This document shows, in pieces, positions 36,412 to 45,192 of a stretch of DNA of 64,000 nt (within the stretch, counting starts at the first letter, position 1; every line of letters begins with the position of its first letter). Made by a program: the position numbers and the translations under genes. The stretch is taken from the NCBI GenBank assembly GCA_031553775.1, contig JAVBLA010000003.1, forward strand, positions 1 to 64,000, read 5' to 3'. This stretch comes from JAISFI01 sp031553775. GTDB lineage: Bacteria; Bacteroidota; Bacteroidia; Bacteroidales; Azobacteroidaceae. A model generated the notes under the pieces. The model was given only the letters and a program-made list of their open reading frames with translations, searched no databases and was not told the origin of the DNA.

Positions 36412-37584
36412 TTATCTGTTTAAAAATGCTTTGTTTTTATTGATCAATCGGGTGATGTTCCTAACCGACAAGGCCGATCTCATCCCGTCGGGAGGTGTAT
36501 TCATGCAATAGTCTACCAGTTTCTCTACAGAAGAAGTGGCAACATGCATGCGGGTATCCGACGATGCATAATACAGGTAAACCGTACCGTTTTTGTCTGT
36601 AATCCATCCGTTGGAAAAGAGCACATTCGATACATCGCCCACTCTTTCTTCTCCCTGTGGAGCCATGAAATAACCCGCCGGTTGGGCGATCAATTCCGAA
36701 GGATCTTCGAGAGAAGTCATGTAAAGATACAAAACATATCTTAATCCGGCAGCACAATTTCTAACTCCGTGCGCCAGGTGCAACCATCCCTGGGATGTTT
36801 TGATGGGATGTGGGCCTTCTCCGTTTTTTAATTCCTTGATGGTATGGTAATAACGGAAATCTATAATTTTTTCATCGCCAATGCGGGCCTGCTCGATATT
36901 GTCTAACAAAGCCCATCCGATACCTCCTCCGTTTCCGGCATTGATAAAATCGTCTTGCGGACGGGTATACAAAGCATATTTCCCATTTACAAATTCCGGG
37001 TGTAATACAACATTTCTTTGCTGGCTCGAACATTGGAGGTTGGGTAAGCGTTCCCAGGTTTTCATATCTTTGGTACGGGCAATTCCGGCAGCTGCTACAG
37101 CAGAAGATAAATCTCCTTTCGGTGCGCCCGGATCTTTGCTTTCCGAGCAAAAAATGCCATAAATAAATCCGTCTTCATGCAAGGTCAGTCGCATATCGTA
37201 TACATTCGTTTCCATTTCTTCATTTTCCGGTATCTCGACCGGGTATTCCCAAAAACGGAAATTGTCGATTCCATTCGGACTTTCCGCAATGGCAAAAAAA
37301 GATTTGCGGTCTACACCTTCCACCCTTACCATTAATAGATATTTGTTGTCCCATTTGATGGCTCCGGCATTCATGGTCGAGTTGAATCCGATTCTTTCCA
37401 TCAGGTGCGGATTGGTTTCCGGATCCAAATCGTACCGCCAGGTTACAGGTATGTGTTTGTGCGTGATTACCGGATTCTTATAGCGGGTGTAAATCCCGTT
37501 GTGATTGCTTGCAGGGACATTGGGTAATGACAAGATAACTTCCTGTTCGGCAAAAAGCTGCCTGGCATTTTCTTTATTATTCAT
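36412..37584 (-). CDS. GH130 beta-1,4-mannosyl-glucose phosphorylase
   Basis: A 390-residue five-bladed propeller enzyme. The catalytic Asp130 lies in VYDMRLT, equivalent to the Asp known in the B. fragilis enzyme, and the segments GFNSTMNAGAIKWDNKYLL and KNGEGPHPIKTSQGWLHL are typical of the GH130_1 subgroup. It phosphorolyses mannosyl-1,4-glucose to alpha-mannose 1-phosphate and glucose in the cytoplasm, completing the route opened by the epimerase. No signal peptide, as expected. It is the first gene of the leftward arm, under the promoter at 37626-37658. Confidence 0.94.
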   Translation of the reverse strand: MNNKENARQLFAEQEVILSLPNVPASNHNGIYTRYKNPVITHKHIPVTWRYDLDPETNPHLMERIGFNSTMNAGAIKWDNKYLLMVRVEGVDRKSFFAIAESPNGIDNFRFWEYPVEIPENEEMETNVYDMRLTLHEDGFIYGIFCSESKDPGAPKGDLSSAVAAAGIARTKDMKTWERLPNLQCSSQQRNVVLHPEFVNGKYALYTRPQDDFINAGNGGGIGWALLDNIEQARIGDEKIIDFRYYHTIKELKNGEGPHPIKTSQGWLHLAHGVRNCAAGLRYVLYLYMTSLEDPSELIAQPAGYFMAPQGEERVGDVSNVLFSNGWITDKNGTVYLYYASSDTRMHVATSSVEKLVDYCMNTPPDGMRSALSVRNITRLINKNKAFLNR

Positions 37585-37964
37585 GATCGTGTTTTTCTTT
37601 TAAATATTAATCGATTTCTCACTGCCAAAGGTATGCATTACCGGCCTTGTCCGACAAATGCAATGTTATCAAAAAATGATACTTATTCAGCAGACCCGAT
37701 TCTTTGCTTATTCTTCCTGATCCTGTAATAATAGTATTATGAAAAAATAGATTGCCTATATGTTTGATTAGTATCATACCAGGTATAAAAACTGTTTTTT
37801 CGTCTAATAATATGAAGTATACAATAGTGAAGCGAGTATCATTGTTTGATAAAATAATATTATTTATAAGACAAATAAAGTATCACCTTTGTAAAGTGGT
37901 TTTGTCCATAATGTGACCACAATAATTCAAATGAAAATCTATTATTATGACAGACATTTATTTT
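37585..37964. promoter_or_regulatory. divergent regulatory region of the mannan locus, with repeated AGTATCA motif
   Basis: The 380 bases between the GH130 and SusC starts contain no gene. The sequence AGTATCA occurs four times: on the minus strand at 37677-37683, and on the plus strand at 37770-37776, 37835-37841 and 37879-37885. The minus-strand copy lies 18 bases upstream of the −33 element of the GH130 promoter and the three plus-strand copies face SusC, an arrangement expected of activator sites serving both arms. The AraC regulator at the far end of the locus is a candidate to bind them. No two-component hybrid regulator is in the window. Confidence 0.5.
37626..37658 (-). promoter_or_regulatory. 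promoter of the GH130-symporter-epimerase operon
   Basis: On the minus strand TTTG (37655-37658) and TACCTTTG (37626-37633) are 21 bases apart, and the −7 box ends 41 bases before the GH130 ATG. A full consensus match. Confidence 0.65.
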
Positions 37965-40900
37965 ATGAAAACACCAGGATTAACAGGCCGGCTTTTATGC
38001 CTGGCTGTTTTTTTTCTTTTTGCCAATGGCTTGCTGGCACAACGTAACATTACGGGAGTGGTAAATGATGATGCCGGGGAACCGGTAACCGGTGCCGTGA
38101 TCGCTGTAGTAGAGGTCTCCGGATTGGGAACTGTTTCCGATGCGAATGGAAAATTTTCCCTGAATTTGCCTGAAAAAGGTAAAACCATACGGGTCTCGAT
38201 GATGGGATATGCCCCGCAGACCATTATGGTAGGGAACCGTAATCACTTGAATGTAATATTACCGGTTTCTAGCGAAGAACTGGATGAAGTTGTCGTGATC
38301 GGATACGGAGCTGTCAAGAAACGCGATCTTACCGGTTCGGTAGGTAATTTGAAGAGGGAAGATCTGTTATCGTCTAACCCTACCAGTATTAATGCCGGTA
38401 TGCAGGGTAAAATAGCCGGGGTGAAAGTCGATCAGAACGATGGTGCTCCCGGTTCGGGTGTTACCATTCAGATTAGGGGAGCGAATTCGTTTTTAACGAG
38501 TACAGAACCTCTGTATGTAGTTGATGGGATTCCTTTCGGTACGGCTTCGACGCCTACCGGGCAAACCCTGTATAAGTCAAACCCCTTATCGTCTATCAAT
38601 CCTAATGATATCGAATCTATCGAAGTATTGAAAGATGCATCGGCTACTGCTATCTACGGATCGAGGGGAGCCAATGGAGTGGTATTGATCACCACCCGGA
38701 AAGGTTCCGCAGGGAAAGATAAGATAGAGTTTTCCGCTACATTCGGCATGTCTACAGTAAATAAGCTGAAAGTGTTGGATCCGTATTCTTACGCCAATTA
38801 TATTAATGAAGAAGCGATCAATGGCGCTGAATATAGCGGGCGTCCTTATTACCGGCTGCCATACAGCGGTACCTGGAGTTATTCCTATACTCCGAATAAC
38901 CAGATTATTCCGGGTTCGGGAGTCTATTCACCCAGTCCGGACGATTTCAAAAATCCAGGTCAGATAGTAACTGATCAGTATGGAAATCAAACGGAAATCG
39001 GAGGGGCTGACTGGCAGGATCAGATATTTACCACAGGAATTACTTCTGAATATAATTTGTCCGTTTCCGGGGCGAACGATAAAGGCGGATATGCTATTTC
39101 AGGAAATGTACTGGATCAGGAAGGTGTAATCAAAAACTCAGGATATACCCGTTATACTATCCGTACCAACAATTACCGGAAAGTCCGCGAATGGGTAGAA
39201 ATAGGTCTGAATGCAAGTATTACCAATGCGAAAACCAAACTGGCCCAAACCAGTGCCGGAACCGGAATCATCCGGTCGGCCCTGCTGTTTCCGACTACAT
39301 TGGCTGTGAATGTGGGAAACCGCGACGACCTGATCTGGTTAGCTGCCAATCCGAATACTTACCTGGAAGAATCCAAAGATAATGTAGATGCCCTGGATGC
39401 ATTTACTTCCTCTTATGCGGAACTAAAATTTACAGATTATCTCAAATTCCGTCAGAATATAGGCTTCGGATATTCTACGAATCGCAGGGGATTCTATTAT
39501 AACAGGCATACCGCAGAAGGACGCTCGCCGAACAATGGCCTGGGTGGCCAGTCGGATAACTGGTATTCGGGATTTACATCAGAATCTTTATTGACATTCG
39601 ATAAAAAAATCACTGATTCGCAATCTTTGAATGCAGTACTGGGTATAACTTATGAAAATTCGGGTTACGGAGGGAAATATGTATATGCCAAGAATTTTCC
39701 CACAGACATCACTGAAGAATATAATCTGGGTTTTGCAACGGAATACGGTAGACCGTCCAGTTACAGGGGAGGAAGTAAATTATTATCCTTTTTAGGCCGT
39801 GTAAACTATTCTCTCTTTGATAAGTACCTCTTTACGGTTTCGTTCCGGAGAGACGGTTCGAGTAAATTTGCCGATGGAAATAAATTTGCCGATTTTGCTT
39901 CCGGTGCTTTTGCCTGGAGATTTTCTGAAGAAAACTTCCTGAAAAATCAGCGTATTCTGAGCAATGGAAAATTAAGAATTAGTTATGGTGAAACCGGAAA
40001 TCAGGGATTGGGTTCTTACGCTACTATTCAAAAATTAACACCTTCTAATTATCCTATGGGTGGAGGATTAGTGAGTGGACTCGCCGAATCGGAATTATAC
40101 AATGTTGCTTTGAAATGGGAAACCACTTCTCAGGTGGATGCAGGGATCGATCTCGGATTCCTTAAAGACCGGATTAGCCTTACGGTAGATATGTATTATA
40201 AAGATACGAGAGACTTGCTGCAAATGCTGAAGATTCCGCAATCGACCGGTTTCAGAACCGTTATATCGAACAGTGGCAATGTCGTCAACAAAGGTCTTGA
40301 AATTACCGGCAATTTCAGAATCCTCACCGGTAAACCGTTTGATTGGACATTGAACGCCAATCTTTCTTTCAACCAGAATGAAATTTCCGGATTAGAGTAT
40401 GATCAGTTTGCAGAAGGCTTGTGGTATGGAGCCGGTGAAGTATTTATACAACGCGACGGTTATCCTATCGGTGTTATTTATGGATATGTGGAAGACGGAT
40501 TCTGGGACAATGAAGCGGAAATCAGGGCCAACCCGAAATATGCTTCCGAAAGCAATGCCGTTGTGAAAAACATGATTGGGGAAATCAAGTATAGAGACCT
40601 GAACGGCGATGGAAATATCGGACCGGAAGACCGTACAATTATCGGAGATACTAATCCGGATTATATGTTCGGTATTACCAATACATTCTCCTGGAAAAAC
40701 TTTACACTCGGAGTGTTTGTACAAGGAGTCGTCGGAAATGATATTTTCAACGGGAACCTGGTAGATGTAACCATGAGTAATATTGCCAATATTCCTCAGT
40801 TTGCTTACGATTCCAGGTGGACCAAAGATGATTTTGAAGGTGCCAGATGGCCCAAACCTTCCGGAGCATATGACAGATCGTGGCTCATATCCGACCGTTA

Positions 40901-41147
40901 TGTGGAAGACGGAAGCTATGTGCGACTTAAAAACCTGAACCTGGGCTATAAGTTTATTCGCCCTGTGAAAGGAATTGATGTACTGAACGTCTATTTCAAT
41001 GCCACCAATTTGATAACATGGACCGATTACAGTTGGTATAATCCGGATGTGAATGTATTCGGAGGAGATCCGGCCCGGAGAGGAGTAGATTATTATTCTT
41101 ATCCGACAAGCAAAACATTTTCTTTGGGTGTGAATGTAACGTTTTAA
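37965..41147 (+). CDS. SusC-type TonB-dependent outer-membrane transporter
   Basis: A 1060-residue protein from the ATG at 37965 (signal peptide MKTPGLTGRLLCLAVFFLFA...LLAQ); an ATG at 37947 would add six residues. After the signal comes a carboxypeptidase-regulatory-like domain (RNITGVVNDDAGEPVTGAVI, ~25-105), a TonB-box region (SEELDEVVVIGYG), the plug (TGSVGNLKREDL to VLITTRKGS) and a 22-strand barrel ending SYPTSKTFSLGVNVTF. SusC proteins import oligosaccharides through the outer membrane, powered by TonB and capped by SusD. No STN signalling domain is present, so an anti-sigma partner is not expected. SusD follows after 23 bases. Confidence 0.97.
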   Translation: MKTPGLTGRLLCLAVFFLFANGLLAQRNITGVVNDDAGEPVTGAVIAVVEVSGLGTVSDANGKFSLNLPEKGKTIRVSMMGYAPQTIMVGNRNHLNVILPVSSEELDEVVVIGYGAVKKRDLTGSVGNLKREDLLSSNPTSINAGMQGKIAGVKVDQNDGAPGSGVTIQIRGANSFLTSTEPLYVVDGIPFGTASTPTGQTLYKSNPLSSINPNDIESIEVLKDASATAIYGSRGANGVVLITTRKGSAGKDKIEFSATFGMSTVNKLKVLDPYSYANYINEEAINGAEYSGRPYYRLPYSGTWSYSYTPNNQIIPGSGVYSPSPDDFKNPGQIVTDQYGNQTEIGGADWQDQIFTTGITSEYNLSVSGANDKGGYAISGNVLDQEGVIKNSGYTRYTIRTNNYRKVREWVEIGLNASITNAKTKLAQTSAGTGIIRSALLFPTTLAVNVGNRDDLIWLAANPNTYLEESKDNVDALDAFTSSYAELKFTDYLKFRQNIGFGYSTNRRGFYYNRHTAEGRSPNNGLGGQSDNWYSGFTSESLLTFDKKITDSQSLNAVLGITYENSGYGGKYVYAKNFPTDITEEYNLGFATEYGRPSSYRGGSKLLSFLGRVNYSLFDKYLFTVSFRRDGSSKFADGNKFADFASGAFAWRFSEENFLKNQRILSNGKLRISYGETGNQGLGSYATIQKLTPSNYPMGGGLVSGLAESELYNVALKWETTSQVDAGIDLGFLKDRISLTVDMYYKDTRDLLQMLKIPQSTGFRTVISNSGNVVNKGLEITGNFRILTGKPFDWTLNANLSFNQNEISGLEYDQFAEGLWYGAGEVFIQRDGYPIGVIYGYVEDGFWDNEAEIRANPKYASESNAVVKNMIGEIKYRDLNGDGNIGPEDRTIIGDTNPDYMFGITNTFSWKNFTLGVFVQGVVGNDIFNGNLVDVTMSNIANIPQFAYDSRWTKDDFEGARWPKPSGAYDRSWLISDRYVEDGSYVRLKNLNLGYKFIRPVKGIDVLNVYFNATNLITWTDYSWYNPDVNVFGGDPARRGVDYYSYPTSKTFSLGVNVTF

Positions 41148-41170
41148 TCAATTAGTAAAATTATAAGATC

Positions 41171-42910
41171 ATGAAATCAAAAATAATAATATTGCTGGCG
41201 GGATTTTTCTTCTTCTTTTCGTGCGATGATATCCTGGAAGAGCAACCGTATGATTTTATCAAACCGGATCAGGTAGGCGATTCGAATGCTGCGGCAGATA
41301 CCTGGGTGATGGGTGTTTATAACGAACTTTCGTTAGATAACTACGGATGGGGTATTCATCCCAAACTCCTCGAATACGACTGTGATTATGTATCGGGTCC
41401 GGATTGGGCTTTTGCTGCATTTGGAGCCGGAAACTTCCAGGGGGAAGCCAATATAGACGATATGTGGGACCATCCGTATATCATTATTCACCGGGCTAAT
41501 ATGGGAATTCAGTCGGTTTCTCAAATGAAAAATGTTACCGAACGGCATAAAACAAACTGTATAGGAGAATTGTACTTTATGAAAGCATACGCGTATTTCT
41601 TATTGGTACGGGCTTTCGGAGAAGTGCCGATCTTTACTAAAACGGTAAATGAAGGCGAAAGTTATTACCAGCCCCGGCAAAGTATTTCCACTGTATATGC
41701 ATACATCATAGAATTGCTTTCGGATGCTAAGGATATGATGTATAAAAATACCGAGTCCGGTTTTAAGGAAGGACGTCCCTGTGCTGCATCGGCGGCGGCT
41801 TTGCTGGCGAAAACTTATGCTACGATGGCATCGGGAGCTTTGCCTTCTACGGAATACATCAGGGTAAAAGGAGGACCTCCCGTAGTGAATAACGGAGGAA
41901 CCGCCATGCTGACTCTGCCTGTTGAAAGCCGTTATCAGAAAACGCTGCTAACCGGATATGACTCGTTCGATCCTAAAGTATATTATGCTCTGGCTAAAAC
42001 CCTGGTAAAGGAGATCATTACCGATAAAAAATATGGAGATCACAGCCTTTTCGATCATTTTACAGATATCTGGCAAAGTGGAAATAAGAATAAAAGGGAG
42101 CATCTTTTTGCTTTGCAGGCTAAAGCGGGCGACGATGTGTTCGGAAATTCCTTAGCTATGGTTTATACCGGAGTAGAAAACGACGCAGGGTACCTGACAC
42201 AGGGTCTGTGGACCGGAGGCCGCTGGCATTGGTATAACCTTTTTGAAAAAGGCGACGAACGGATCGAACAAGGAGTTATGCATAAATGGCACTGGTGGGA
42301 CAGCTCGAAAGAAGTACCATACGAATACGGATCGTTTTATCCGAACAATGAAGAATGGGTGAAAAAATCTCAGGGATATACAGATGATGATGGAAATTCT
42401 GTGCCGCCGGTACCTCCGTTCGACGATGGGGTAATTTACATTACGGATATTTCATACCTGGCATATCCCACCAAATATTATTTCGTGACCAACCGGGCCC
42501 AAGAAAAAACAGATGCTATCTGGCCGATTCTCAGATTGGCCGATGTCTACCTGATCGGGGCGGAAGCTTCGAATGAATTAGATGGACCGAACCAGGATGC
42601 TTTGTGGTACCTGAATGAAATCAGGAGACGGAGTAACGCTTCACAAAAAAATCTGGCAGATTTTGCTACCAAAGAAGCTCTCCGGTCGACTGTAATAGAA
42701 GAAAGAGCCCGGGAACTTGCATTTGAAGGAGACAGGAGGTGGGATTTGATCCGCTGGGGAATTTACCTGCCGGTAATGAATGCTATCGGAGGTAACGACG
42801 AAAGAGGAGTCAAGAAAACCCGTGAAAATAAACATTTGTTGTTCCCTATTCCGTCTTCCGAAATATCTACAAACAAAAATATTCATTCGAATAATCCAGG
42901 TTGGAATTAA
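41171..42910 (+). CDS. SusD-type surface glycan-binding lipoprotein
   Basis: A 579-residue lipoprotein (lipobox ending Cys18 in FFFFFSCDD). It has the all-helical TPR scaffold of SusD (IGELYFMKAYAYFLLVRAFGEVPI; ADVYLIGAEASNELDG) and the C-terminal RARELAFEGDRRWDLIRWG signature. It forms the hinged lid of the adjacent SusC transporter and binds the incoming oligosaccharide at the cell surface. Trp-rich loops (FAAFGAGNFQGEANIDDMW, TQGLWTGGRWHWY) may contribute to binding, but this is inference. Confidence 0.96.
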   Translation: MKSKIIILLAGFFFFFSCDDILEEQPYDFIKPDQVGDSNAAADTWVMGVYNELSLDNYGWGIHPKLLEYDCDYVSGPDWAFAAFGAGNFQGEANIDDMWDHPYIIIHRANMGIQSVSQMKNVTERHKTNCIGELYFMKAYAYFLLVRAFGEVPIFTKTVNEGESYYQPRQSISTVYAYIIELLSDAKDMMYKNTESGFKEGRPCAASAAALLAKTYATMASGALPSTEYIRVKGGPPVVNNGGTAMLTLPVESRYQKTLLTGYDSFDPKVYYALAKTLVKEIITDKKYGDHSLFDHFTDIWQSGNKNKREHLFALQAKAGDDVFGNSLAMVYTGVENDAGYLTQGLWTGGRWHWYNLFEKGDERIEQGVMHKWHWWDSSKEVPYEYGSFYPNNEEWVKKSQGYTDDDGNSVPPVPPFDDGVIYITDISYLAYPTKYYFVTNRAQEKTDAIWPILRLADVYLIGAEASNELDGPNQDALWYLNEIRRRSNASQKNLADFATKEALRSTVIEERARELAFEGDRRWDLIRWGIYLPVMNAIGGNDERGVKKTRENKHLLFPIPSSEISTNKNIHSNNPGWN

Positions 42911-42928
42911 CCGTAAAATGATAACAAC

Positions 42929-44005
42929 ATGAAAAAAATACATTATTTGCTGTTTTGTTTTATCGCAGTAATATTCGCTTCCTGCGAAAATTATGTGACG
43001 TATAACGATGATTATGATGATGGAACTTCTTCCGATGGTCCCCCTTCTATTGCAAAGGTTTCTCCCGTAACAGACCGGAAAGCTTCGCTAACTTATGGAG
43101 AACTAAATCAAATGATCATTATACAAGGGAAAAATCTCAGTCCGGTAGTTTCTTTATTATTTAATGACGTGGCGGTCGATATGAAAACATTCTATGCCCG
43201 ATCGGCAGAAATAGTAGTGCCCGTACCACGGATCATTCCGGGGAATATCAATAATAAAATCACGCTCACCACAGAACTGGGTACTACCACATTCGATTTT
43301 CCGATAGAAATACCTTCAGTGAAAATCGACGGATTATCCAATGAATTTGCTGAACCGGGAGATACGATCAATATCATGGGCGATTATTTCGACCTTTGGG
43401 AAGTTACCAAAGAATCGGGTACCGTGAAGCTGAATGCGCAGGTACTGGAAATTATCGAAGCAACAGCTACAAATATAAAAATTGCTATCCCGGAAAATTA
43501 CGACAGTAATCCGGCAGATATCTTTGTAAGTAGTCCCAAATTGGATAATCCGGTGAAAATACTCTTCCATAACTCCGGTAATACGATTTGTCTGGATAAT
43601 CCTACTTTTTCTTTCGTGGGAAATTATCCTGCCTGGAGTTGGCTGACTTCCGACTACCTGAAATATACGATATCGGATCAGGATATTATCGATCATCCGG
43701 AAAACTATTACTTCAAATTTGAAATGTTAACCAACAAACCCATCAATGTTGTCGGCTTGCATTTTTACATCGCTTTCGGACCGGATGTGGTTTACAGTTG
43801 GAATAATATGTTGATAGAAAATGGGGGAGTAGAACTTTATACCAATAAAAAATGGGCGACGAAATCTTTCAGCCTGCTCGATTTTCCCAATACAAGGGAT
43901 AAGTTTACCACTTTGGGAGAATACGATTTTGTTATTCTTTTCCAGCCTCATGATCAGATCGATTCCGACTTCAAATTCCGCAATTTCAGAATAGCGAAAA
44001 ACTAA
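42929..44005 (+). CDS. surface glycan-binding protein (SusE/F position, IPT/TIG type)
   Basis: A 358-residue lipoprotein (lipobox ending Cys19 in VIFASCEN). After an Asp-rich linker come two Ig-like IPT/TIG domains (~35-125, SIAKVSPVTDRKASLTYGEL; ~126-215, VKIDGLSNEFAEPGDTINIMG). A C-terminal domain (~215-358) has aromatic-rich strands (FVGNYPAWSWLTSDYLKY; VVYSWNNMLIENGG), the expected glycan-binding part, as in the surface glycan-binding proteins of xyloglucan and mannan loci. It lies 18 bases after SusD. The ligand is presumably mannan, from context. Confidence 0.88.
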   Translation: MKKIHYLLFCFIAVIFASCENYVTYNDDYDDGTSSDGPPSIAKVSPVTDRKASLTYGELNQMIIIQGKNLSPVVSLLFNDVAVDMKTFYARSAEIVVPVPRIIPGNINNKITLTTELGTTTFDFPIEIPSVKIDGLSNEFAEPGDTINIMGDYFDLWEVTKESGTVKLNAQVLEIIEATATNIKIAIPENYDSNPADIFVSSPKLDNPVKILFHNSGNTICLDNPTFSFVGNYPAWSWLTSDYLKYTISDQDIIDHPENYYFKFEMLTNKPINVVGLHFYIAFGPDVVYSWNNMLIENGGVELYTNKKWATKSFSLLDFPNTRDKFTTLGEYDFVILFQPHDQIDSDFKFRNFRIAKN

Positions 44006-44013
44006 ATAATCAG

Positions 44014-44047
44014 GGAAGCTGTGCCGGAAAAAGAAGGCACAGCTTCC
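44014..44047 (+). terminator. intra-operon hairpin after the surface-binding gene
   Basis: A perfect 12-bp stem (44014-44025 with 44036-44047) and a 10-base loop, followed by TGCTTTT. It starts eight bases after the glycan-binding protein stop and ends 16 bases before the mannanase ATG. It may be a partial terminator or an mRNA-stabilising hairpin that lets SusC/SusD/binding protein exceed the enzymes. Confidence 0.6.
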
Positions 44048-44063
44048 TGCTTTTGAATGAAAC

Positions 44064-45170
44064 ATGATAGATAAAACCATTTTAATCTGTTTTTTGATCC
44101 TGTTGCTGCCGGCATGCTCCAAACAGGAAACGTTCCGGACTCCGGAAACGGTTAATCTGTTGAAAAATATGCATAAACTGTCAGCTTCGGGATGCATGGC
44201 CGGACATCAGGACGATCTGGCTTATGGCGTATTCTGGGAATATGAACCCGGAAGAAGCGATTTCCTGGAAGTGACAGGACGGGAACCGGCTGTGTTCGGT
44301 TGGGATGTTGCCGGAATCGAGCATGGAAACGCATTCAACATCGATAGTGTTCCCTTTCAAAATATCAGGCAATATATTATCGATGTGTATGATAAAGGTG
44401 GAATCAATACGATCAGCTGGCATATGGATAATATCCTTACCGGTGGAAATGCATGGGATGTTTCTTCGAAAGAAGTGGTTCGCAGTGTATTGGAAGAAGG
44501 AGATAAACACGAAATGTTCAAACAATGCTTGGATGCTTTTGCCGCATTTAATGCCACGCTTAAAGGATCGGACGGGAAGCAGATTCCTGTTATATTCCGT
44601 CCCTGGCATGAATTGACGGGCAGTTGGTTCTGGTGGGGAAAAGATCTGTGTTCTCCGGAAGATTTTATCCGTTTGTGGAAATTTACCCACCGGTATCTGT
44701 CGGAGGTAAAAGCTGTGGATAACTTATTGTATGCTTATTCTACCTCTGCAGATTTTCTGACAAAGGAAGAATTTATGGAACGCTATCCGGGTGATGATTT
44801 TGTAGATATTATCGGCTTCGATAATTACCAGGGGACTGGAGAGAACGACAGGGAAAAATTCAAGGAAACTACCCGCCGTGGCATTAGCATTGTATCTGCC
44901 GTGGCCTCGGAAAAAAGTAAAGTATGGGCGTTGACGGAAGTGGGTTGCGGAGGACTGCCGGATTCCGTATGGTTTACATCCGTGTTGGAGCCCTTACTGA
45001 AAAATGTAAAGTGTTCGTATGCCTTATTCTGGAGAAATGCAAACGACCGTGTATATAAAAATCATTACTTTATTCCTTACCAGGGGCATCCTGCTGCCGG
45101 AGATTTCAGAAAATTTGTTTCGGATGGGAATATATTAACGAGAGAAGATACCGGTAATATTTATAAATAA
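44064..45170 (+). CDS. GH26 beta-mannanase lipoprotein
   Basis: A 368-residue lipoprotein (lipobox ending Cys18 in LLLPACSK). One GH26 TIM barrel fills the rest. The acid/base Glu183 lies in IFRPWHELTGSWFWWG and the nucleophile Glu292 in WALTEVGCGG, both in the family's standard settings; the WHMDN segment (~119-123) shapes the mannose subsite. It cuts beta-1,4-mannan, releasing manno-oligosaccharides or mannobiose; whether it acts outside (surface) or in the periplasm depends on lipoprotein sorting, which cannot be told here. Its barrel is closely similar to the first half of the next gene. Confidence 0.95.
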   Translation: MIDKTILICFLILLLPACSKQETFRTPETVNLLKNMHKLSASGCMAGHQDDLAYGVFWEYEPGRSDFLEVTGREPAVFGWDVAGIEHGNAFNIDSVPFQNIRQYIIDVYDKGGINTISWHMDNILTGGNAWDVSSKEVVRSVLEEGDKHEMFKQCLDAFAAFNATLKGSDGKQIPVIFRPWHELTGSWFWWGKDLCSPEDFIRLWKFTHRYLSEVKAVDNLLYAYSTSADFLTKEEFMERYPGDDFVDIIGFDNYQGTGENDREKFKETTRRGISIVSAVASEKSKVWALTEVGCGGLPDSVWFTSVLEPLLKNVKCSYALFWRNANDRVYKNHYFIPYQGHPAAGDFRKFVSDGNILTREDTGNIYK

Positions 45171-45192
45171 TATTTTATTCATCCAAATCAAA

